This document shows positions 56,679-64,000 of a stretch of DNA of 64,000 nt, piece by piece (position 1 is the first letter of the stretch; each line of letters begins with the position of its first letter). This DNA is from Allomyces macrogynus ATCC 38327 (Eukaryota; Blastocladiomycota; Blastocladiomycetes; Blastocladiales; Blastocladiaceae): contig GG745339.1 of assembly GCA_000151295.1 (NCBI GenBank), positions 821,577-885,576 of the forward strand, in the 5' to 3' direction. Below the pieces are notes generated by a model that was not told the origin of the DNA, ran no database searches, and saw nothing but the letters and a program-made list of their open reading frames with translations. Position numbers and translations under genes: made by a program.

Positions 56679-59600
56679 ATGACTTCGCCAGCCGGCCTTG
56701 GCCAACAAGTCGACGACACCACAGACCAAGAACCCGTCGCCGTCGACCAGGCCCAGCTCAAGTCCATGATGCTCGGGTCGCTGCTCGACGACTCGGACGA
56801 CGACGACGACCTTCCTGCACCTCGCGCTCCTCCTACCAAAACGCCCCAAGCTGCCCGTACCGCGACTGCGCCAGCACCAGCACCAGCACCAGCACCAGCA
56901 TCCGCTCCCTCAACAGCTCGCGAGATCTCCGTCAACGACGACGACCTCGACGACCTTCTCCCGCCACTCGACTACACGGTCACGCTCAAGCCCGCTCCCG
57001 CACCTGCTCCCGCAGCTGCTGCTACGCCTGCACCGCCGTCGTCGCGTCCGAGTGCTCGTGACGGTCATCGTGTCGTGGCAAGAACCGACCGTCCGCCGGC
57101 ACCAGTGTCATCTGCTGCAAATGACGACGACGAACCGCGCTCGGACCAGGCCGAGAACGAGGGCAGTGCGTCCGACAAGGACGACGACCAGGACTCGGCG
57201 GCTCCCGACCCGGCATCCGCACCGAAACGGCAATCCAAGCGTGCGGTTGCCGAATTGCAGCGCGAAACGGCGCGTGTTGTCCGAGGTACACCACCTCCAC
57301 CCGGGATCGCCGCGAATTGGGGAGGAATTGACGGTCGTTCGCTCATCGTGCAGCGCAACGTCTGACGCTCGAGTCCGGCATGGTCAAGCGCGACTTTGCC
57401 ACCTTCCTCCAGGCCAAAATGTGCGCTATATTCCCTCTAGATCCACGAAGCGGCGTCACTCACTCTTCCAATCTGAACAGGGCCGCTCTTCGCGAGCAAC
57501 GCGCGCAAGCCGCACCCACCGCCGCGCCCGCATCCGCCCCCGCCGACCCGGACGCGCTCATTGACCTCAGCGACTCGGACAGCGACCACGACGACCCAAC
57601 ACCTTCATCGACGACCAAATCAGCGAAACCCGCCATTTCGGCCCTGCAGGCCGAGGAGGAGCACAAGCGGAAACTGCGGCTGAAAATGGCGCAACAGGCG
57701 CTCGCCAAGCGCGCCAAGGCCATGTTCTTTGCGCAGGGCGAGGCAGCAGTACCACCTCCACCACCCCCACCGAAACTGCTCGCGATCGACCCGTTACCGC
57801 CACCACCCGCAGCCATGGACGTCGACGGCGACGACGACGAGGCCATGAAGGATCGCGAGAGTGTTGGGTGGAACAGCGAGGAGGAGGAAATGGACGTGGA
57901 TTACGACCCAGCCGCAGGCGGCGAGGACGGAGATGATGAGGGGTCCGACGAGGACGATCTCAACGGGTCCGACGAGGACGATCTCAACGAGGCCGACGAG
58001 GAGGACGCGCCGTCGGCCCCGCTCAATGTTGATGAGTTTGAGCTGCCGGAATTGGACGTGGCGAGTTTGGCACTCGGGTCGACGACGGTGCCGATCACAT
58101 CCCGCGCTGACGACAGCGACAACGAGGAAATTGTGCGTCGCGCGGTCGTGCCGTCGTCGCGCAAGCGCAAGCGCGTGGTTGTGCAGGACGACGACGAAGA
58201 CGAGTTGGGCCTTCTCTCCACCGCCCCTTGTGCTCGCGCGCGGCCCACCCCCGATCCGAAACCGCCACTTCTCGCTGGCTTCGCCGCTGACGATGATGAC
58301 GATGACGCGCCCGCCGGATTCTCGCAGCTGTTCCAGGCCACCGGCATGCCGATGCCCAGCGCCTCGGCCAGCCCGAAACGCACCGGTCCTGCGCGCACAC
58401 TCGGCAACGCCAACGACAACCAGGACAACGACGACGATGACGACTCGCCCGCTGGCTTCTCGCAGCTCTTCCAGGCGACCGGAGAACCCATGCCCATTTC
58501 CGCTCCCGGCCTGACTGCCTCCACCACCGACACTGACACCCCCAGCGGTTTCTCGCAGCTCTTCAAGCCGACTGCCACGACCGGCTCGACGGTCCCGCTC
58601 GCCGCCGCGGGCGCGACTCAGGTCTTTGACCGCTTACGGCGGCAGCAGCAGGAGGCCGCGGCCGATTTCGCTCTCCCGATGGACACGCAGCAGTTGCTCT
58701 TGTCGGCGACGAGTTTCCCGGGTTTACACGATGACGATAGTGACGACGAGGGTGGGGCCGACACGTCGATGATGGACCCGGTGCAGCAAATTCGCGCACT
58801 GGCCGCGACGCCGGGATCGCCGACGGTGCCCGTGACACCGTACACGCCCGCCGCACCACCGGCGGCAGCTGCGGTCACGCGCACGGTGCCACCAGATACG
58901 TTCACGCCGGTCATGTCCGACGACGACGACGACGACAACGCCGACGCACCCACCCGCCCGGCCGCCGCACCGGGCGCGCGCCGACTCGTCTCCAAACGCG
59001 AAGTCGACGCCGTCAAGTCCCTGGCCCGCGGGATGCTCGAAACCGAAGCTGCCGAATCCGACGACGAGTTCATGGGCTTGGGCGGTGCGGACGGCGAGGA
59101 CGACGAGGACGACCACGCCATGGACCTGGACTTGATCGCGGCCGATGACGACCCGGACGCCGACAAGGGTGCCGCGGCGGTCCGCGAATTGGCGATGCAG
59201 CAGCGGCACGCCGAGGACGAGGCCGCGACGAAACGGCTCGAGCAGGACCTGTTACTTGGCGGCGGGCTGGGGCTCGGGCGGCGCGCGCGGATGGACATGG
59301 TGGGCAAGGGGTACGGGCTCGAGGATTTGGATGACGAGGAAGGGTGGGGGACCAGCACGGGGTCTTCAGGAAGGCGGCACGGTGGCGGGTCGAAGCGCCG
59401 GCGTGGCGCCATGGCCAAGGATATGGAAAAGTTGGCTGAGAACCCGGCGACGGCCGCGTTTGCGCGCGCGTTTGTGGACGTCGACGACGCCGAGGATTTT
59501 GTGGGTGACGAGCCGACGACGTTTGTTGGGCTTGATGTGCTCGACCAGGAACTCGCGCCGACGAACACCGATTTACCGCCGACGCGACGCGCACGGAAAA

Positions 59601-60022
59601 TGTCGGTGCCGTCGAGTCCCCCCAAGTCGCCGGCGCGGCGCGGGTACGGCGGGGATGCCGGGGCCGAAGGCGGTGGTGGATTGAGTATTCCGCGCATGAC
59701 CGACGCGCACACCATTGGTCGGATGGTGCCGACGCGCACTCGGTCGTACGTTGGGACCGCAGTGGGCGGTGGGGCGGCGAGCGATGTGCGCGGCCCACCA
59801 ACAGCGTTTGGCGCGATTCCGACGGCCATGATGGGTGGAGCAGCATCTGCAACGGCAGCGACCGGTGCGCCGAGTACAGGAGCGGCTCAAAGTGCACGAA
59901 ACCAACCGCCAGCCGCAGGTGCAACACCGGTAATCACGGCTACAGGACCAGCATCGAGTTCGACATCACGGCTGCTCGATGTGCTCGGCGACCGGCCGGC
60001 CAAGACGCGGAGGATGGCGTAG
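56679..60022 (+). CDS. MRC1: Mrc1/claspin replication-checkpoint mediator
   Basis: Mrc1/claspin travels with the replication fork (with Tof1/Csm3) and passes the Mec1/ATR signal to Rad53/Chk1. Exons 56679-57285, 57354-57420 and 57481-60022 join in frame to 1,071 aa. The start (MTSPAGLGQQVDD, A at -3) is followed by acidic low-complexity sequence. Exon 2 encodes LTLESGMVKRDFATFLQAK. Next are a basic helix (HKRKLRLKMAQQALAKRAKA) and three copies of a GFSQLF motif. Then comes the MRC1-like signature ETEAAESDDEFMGLGGADGE with DDEDDHAMDLDLI, and KRLEQDLLLGGGLGLGRRAR. Many Asp/Glu runs and scattered SQ/TQ suit a phospho-regulated, disordered mediator. The C-terminal 200 residues are Ala/Gly/Thr-rich. 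Identity rests mainly on the signature block and the repeats; overall similarity is low, as is normal for this family. Confidence 0.75.
58308..58585 (+). repeat. Three GFSQLF protein repeats in MRC1
   Basis: Within MRC1, three units share a pattern of an acidic run, Ala/Ser/Pro-(A/S)-Gly-Phe-Ser-Gln-Leu-Phe, then Gln/Lys and a Thr/Gly-Met-Pro segment: APAGFSQLFQATGMPMP, SPAGFSQLFQATGEPMP and TPSGFSQLFKPTATTG. Spacing is about 100-130 nt. Claspins carry a similar short motif. Confidence 0.75.
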
Positions 60023-60211
60023 AGAGGGGCTGTTTTCTTTGTTGAACCCTCCCGGAAACGAAATCAAATACATGGGTTCTCCACTGCCAATGAATTCGCA
60101 GCCTGCATGTAGTTTGAACATGGAACCTCACTCTGTCCGCCCCTCCCTCTCCACCGCACAAAGAACGAAGGAAGAAACCTGAGCAAAAACAGTGGACGGT
60201 AGCCGTGTGTG

Positions 60212-60284
60212 CGGTGTTGATAACCGAGTTCAGGAAGCGGTTTTCTCCATACTTCAGGGAACCAACCTAATGCCACACATCACT
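60212..60284 (+). repeat. Diverged direct repeat, copy 1
   Basis: The copy shares with 60753-60835 the blocks GTTCAGGAAGCGGT, CTTCAG, GGAACCAA and TGCCAC-CATCACTC in the same order, with small indels between them. It could be a relic of a short interspersed element or a segmental duplication. Confidence 0.6.
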
Positions 60285-60752
60285 CCGCCATGCCTCTCGA
60301 CACGTACACACAGATGCCCGCAGCGTAGATAACCGCCTTCCTGCGGTACCTGATCGAGAGACAATCAGCGCGCTCGGCTCATTGTTACTTACAAGGCCGC
60401 CATGTCAGCGCGGCGGAGGCCGGCCAGCCGTTGCGCGATGAGAGGCGAGATAAGCGAGCGGGATACAAAGCAAGAACTGCGTTCGTCGTAGCGTCCATTG
60501 GCTATTTGTCTCTCCACACATGACATTGATTACATGCCTATAAGCAAAAAGGAAATACACAGTCAAACCTCTTCACCCTTCTTCCACCGTCAACATACCA
60601 AGTAAACGAACAAAAAATCACATCACAGCAGTTGCACCGCGCAAAGTGCAGCGGCCGAGGATGCCAGGCCCAGGAGATGCTTGAACGCGCTGGCGAAAGC
60701 AGCTAGCAGCCCACGCATCCCCCCAGGACCTCGACACCCCCACACGCCCACA

Positions 60753-60835
60753 GCGTTGGTAACCGTGTTCAGGAAGCGGTGGAGGCCACTTCAGCCGATC
60801 AGCTGACGGAACCAAACTCCTGCCACGCATCACTC
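60753..60835 (+). repeat. Diverged direct repeat, copy 2
   Basis: This is the second copy, 541 nt downstream and in the same orientation. Blocks GTTCAGGAAGCGGT, CTTCAG, GGAACCAA and TGCCACGCATCACTC correspond to copy 1; the middle has about 10 extra bases (GCCGATCAGCTGAC). Confidence 0.6.
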
Positions 60836-62105
60836 TACCTTGACCACTGCCCCCTGCGTGAGCACTCTGTACAATGGAGGGCATGCGCGCAAATCAAATC
60901 CTTCCCGACCGTGTTCGGGGCATGTGATTGGGAGACAATTGGTATGCTTAATGCAGCGGTCAACGACGCGCAGTGGGAGGAGGGGCGACTTGTCGCCTGC
61001 GGCGCGCTCGCTGCCGGCGCTCGCTGCCATCAACGGCGTGATCAGGGGCAGCGAGGCGGTTGGTGGATCGAGGCGTGCGCTGCCTATTGCGACGCCACAC
61101 GCCGCATCCTCGTCACACTGATGACTACAGTGCGAGGCGTCCGCTGCCTGTTGCGTCCCCACACCACTGCACACCCGCCTCTGATATATGTGCAAGTCAT
61201 GTCAAGAGGGTCGGTCTGCTCGCTGTCGTGTTCTCGCCGGAACCAGCGGAGCCGCGAGCTATGACGCCGGTCTGGGTTCGAAACCCGGCGACGCAATAGC
61301 GCAATACGGGTTTGAGCATTCGAGATAGCCAGAAAGAGCCGTACGCCGCGGCAAGTGTGCCTCCTTTTGCAGCTTGCGGTGGTACGTAAAATAACTATTT
61401 TCTGTGATTGCGATTTGTGCCGCTCAGCGCCGCACGTCCGTTTCTCATTTTCGTTCTGGCCAGCCCGCCTTGTCAAGTTGTCAACTGCTGCACCTCCTTT
61501 TGCACTCATCCCCGCCCAGAGTCTCCGCCATCACGACAACGACGCTCAGGAAAGCGACGGCAACAGGCCAACAGCTGCACGCTGCCTCTCCTCGCTCGGT
61601 GACCGTCGAGATCGACCATTTTCCATTTTGACCAGCACTGCCGCACTGGCGCCACGATCCAAGCAAGGCCACGCCAGATCGCACGCGCACGACTGCACTC
61701 CCGGCACCGCCATAAATTATCATCTTGCACGACCATTCGCCCGACGAGCTTCGAGCATCGAGGTAAGCAACGCTGGGAGCCGACTGCGCCCGGTTGGTCA
61801 GGGTTCGGCTGCTTGAGCAGCTGGGTGAACACGACGAGCTCGCCTGCACAGCGACCACCAACTGACGACCAGTCCGACCTGCAGACGCTGAATCCGTCCT
61901 GATCTCGACTGCGTCGTCTGCTTCGCCTGCTCTCGTCTGCTCGTTGACGGCAACTTGATCGGTGCGTGTTTGCTCGTTGTCCAAGCGAACGAGCGAGCGG
62001 ATCACGGTACTCACGGTTTGCCATCTTCCACGCCAACAGGCCCTACCTGCAGCAACTGCTCTCGCATCAACGACCACCGCGCCGTACTCTCCCTACTCGC
62101 TGACC

Positions 62106-64000
62106 ATGGCCTTCCAACTGCCCGCGGGCTGTCCGCTGCCGGCGCCCGTGCCTGTACCCGGCATCCCGCCCGACACGCCGCCGGACCTGGCCGCGATCGC
62201 GCGCCGGTTTGCCGTCTTCTCCGTCAAGACCTACATGGCCGGGTACTTGCTCAAATCCAACCAGCTCCTGCCGGACGGTCGCGCGTGCCCGCGGCAAGAC
62301 TGGACAGCCTGGTACGTCGAGCATGTGGGCCCGATCCTCATGTTCTGGGCGATCAACGAGGACCTCGGTGACCACGCGACCGACCCGGCGACCATCGCCC
62401 AACTCAAGTCGAGCTCGGCGCCCAAATACATCAACATTGCCGACGCCGACGTGCACGTTGCGCCCGGACCCGTCCTGGCGCTCAACACGCAAGGGTGCAA
62501 CCTGTTCCACCTGCACGCGGCGACTGCCGACGAACTCGCGCAGTGGACGGCCTCGATCCGGCTGGCCGCATTCGAGTTTTCCAAGCTGCACGAGCAGTAC
62601 ACGGCGGCACTGCTCGTGCGCGCGCCGTTCCGCGCGCCTGCGGCGCTCGCGCACTCGTCGTCATCGACTGACAAGTTTGCCAGTTACGTGCAGGTGCGGT
62701 ACTCGGGGTGCAACGACTGGCGCAAGCTCTGGTGCGTCGTGCAGCCCGCCGGTGCCGCATCGACCGTGACGGCAGGCCGCACCAGCATGCTCTTGAAGCG
62801 GCGGTCGGCAATGCCCGCGGCCAGCGCGTCAGCGAGTATTCTGTTTTACGAGTCGAAAAAGGCCAAGAAGCCCGCGCTCGTCATGGCCAACGTCTACCAG
62901 GCCTACGCCGTCTACCCGGAACGCCCGCACCTGATCAACCTGTCGATGCTGTGCAAGCTCGAGGGCACGCTTGTGCTCGACCCGCCGGCGCCGCCCGAGT
63001 CCCCCGTGACCAACCCGGCGTTCCTGCTCATCATGGCCGCACAGCCGTCGGACTTGGCGTCCTTGCTCGTCGGCACCTGCGCGGCGTTCCGCCTCTACCA
63101 GGTGGGCGCGCCCAAGGCGCCCGTTGGCGGGATCCCCGTCCCACCCGTCCCTGCAAGTCGCGCCCGTCGCTAGCGAGGACGACTTGTTCCCTGACCAGCA
63201 ACGACGTGGTGAACCTGCCCATGGACGGGGACCTGATGGTTGCGAAAGCCATGATGGAGCGCGCGCTCGCTGCGAGACTGGGCGGCGGGCCCCCCCCGCG
63301 CCGGGTCCCGAAACGGGGGGGACTTCGGCGGTCGCGTCGCCGACGGCGTCGCCCATCGGGTCCCCCGCGCAGTCGGCGCGGGATATGCCTGGTGTCGGAT
63401 CCGTAGGGCGTGCGGGCCGTCGTCCGGTCGCGATCATCGACGACGACGACGACGAGTCGGCCGATGACGACGAGTCCGACTCGGGTTCTGACGTGACAAG
63501 CGCGACCGAGGAGACAACCGACGACGACGAGAGCGACGAGGACGATGAATCGCTCCACCAGCACGAGGCCGAGCACGACGACCACCCGTCGCACGAACCG
63601 CAGGATGTGGCGACGCCACGCGCCGCGGCGGCACAGTTGCCGCCATCGATGCCCGCGGCCGTTCCCGCGCCCGTGGCCGCACAGCCAATGCACGCGCTCC
63701 CGGCGCTCCAGCCGCTGCAGTTGCCGGACCTGACGCTCGATGCGCTCTCGGGCCAGTTTGGCGATATCGAACTCGCCGAGGGCGGCGGGCACGGGACGGT
63801 CGATCTGTTTGGGCCCGCGCTGGACGTGCCGGAGATCCAGGTCGCGGTTGTCGAGGATGCCGCGGCGGCGACTCCCGTGGTCGCGCGCGCCGACGAGGAG
63901 GAGGAACACGATGACCATGATGACGCGACGCACTCGGAGCTTGCGCCGATCGACGCGCACACGCGGGACGACGACCACACCGACGCGCATTCGGCGGCGC
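62106..64000 (+). CDS. PH-domain protein, CAF120/SKG3-like (runs off right edge; C-terminal frame broken)
   Basis: The ATG at 62106 (MAFQLPAGCPLPAPVPVPGI) opens a frame with the features of the fungal CAF120/SKG3 PH family. These are an N-terminal Pro-rich lead, SVKTYMAGYLLKSNQLLPDG, DWTAWYVEHVGPILMFWAIN, KYINIADADVHVA, ELAQWTASIRLAAFEFSKLH with YTAALLVRAPFR, NDWRKLWCVVQP and ILFYESKKAKKPALVMANVY with YAVYPERPHLIN. Members associate with CCR4-NOT or the bud neck in yeast. After LYQ (63099) the frame must change, probably by an intron starting GTGGGC at 63100. A coding-like segment NDVVNLPMDGDLMVAKAMME follows. At a C8 run (63292-63299) the frame changes again into an acidic, open tail (IIDDDDDESADDDESD, LDALSGQFGDIELAEGGG) to the window end. 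I could not fix these joins. Confidence 0.6.

Larger units (their letters stand above)
60023..62105. other. Gene-poor region with direct repeats
   Basis: About 2.1 kb between MRC1 and the PH-domain gene hold no frame with family resemblance on either strand. The left half carries two diverged copies of a roughly 75-nt sequence, listed separately. The last few hundred bases before 62106 are C/A-rich and probably the 5' UTR and promoter of the PH gene. No RNA gene was found; a T-arm-like GGTTCGAAACC near 61270 has no matching acceptor stem. Confidence 0.5.

Noticed and set aside
61255..61300. T-arm-like CTGGGTTCGAAACCCGG suggesting a tRNA gene
   Set aside because: No D-arm, anticodon arm or 5' acceptor strand pairing with CGACGCA could be found upstream at tRNA distance.

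Overview
The window is eukaryotic nuclear DNA from what looks like a zoosporic (flagellated) true fungus, with Blastocladiomycota (Allomyces, Catenaria or Blastocladiella type) as the best guess. The evidence is the mix of content. Three genes belong to motile cilia (HYDIN, an androglobin, a JHY-like protein). They sit beside fungal-type genes: SEC16, a FRY/Tao3/Mor2 scaffold, an Mrc1/claspin, a CAF120/SKG3-like PH protein, and a Cys-rich secreted protein with a Ser/Thr tail and GPI-type C-terminus. Coding DNA is GC-rich and is split by short GT-AG introns, mostly 56-107 nt. All exon joins below were worked out by hand from splice signals, reading frame and recognisable protein families, with no transcript data.

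Layout. 1-664: start of an unrecognised minus-strand gene. 981-2170: COQ2 (ubiquinone synthesis), broken by one in-frame stop. 2454-25744: a motility block holding a globin-less androglobin (+), the splicing factor PRP38 (-), a JHY-like gene (-) and a 14-kb HYDIN (+); JHY and HYDIN are head to head. 25745-27837: a lower-GC island with only fragments of coding-like sequence. 27838-35244: SZT2, the KICSTOR scaffold of TORC1 amino-acid signalling, with one in-frame TAG. 35494-42848: SEC16 (-), COPII exit-site scaffold. 43736-44483: secreted GPI-type protein. 44753-45378: small TPR protein (-). 45690-52756: FRY/Tao3/Mor2. 52910-55939: six-TM cyclic-nucleotide phosphodiesterase (-). 56679-60022: Mrc1/claspin. 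60023-62105: gene-poor, with a diverged direct repeat. 62106-64000: PH-domain protein running off the right edge.

There is no operon logic, as expected for a fungus. The physical grouping of ADGB, JHY and HYDIN is notable because all three act in motile cilia in animals, and the JHY/HYDIN pair shares one short upstream region. The window also has two in-frame stops (COQ2, SZT2) and two frameshifts at C runs (PDE, PH protein) inside otherwise intact genes. Assembly or base-call errors are the simplest reading for the homopolymer cases.

Most interesting observations: a fungal androglobin that appears to have lost the globin and IQ segment cleanly; SZT2 in a fungus; a membrane-anchored PDE; and the composition island between HYDIN and SZT2.
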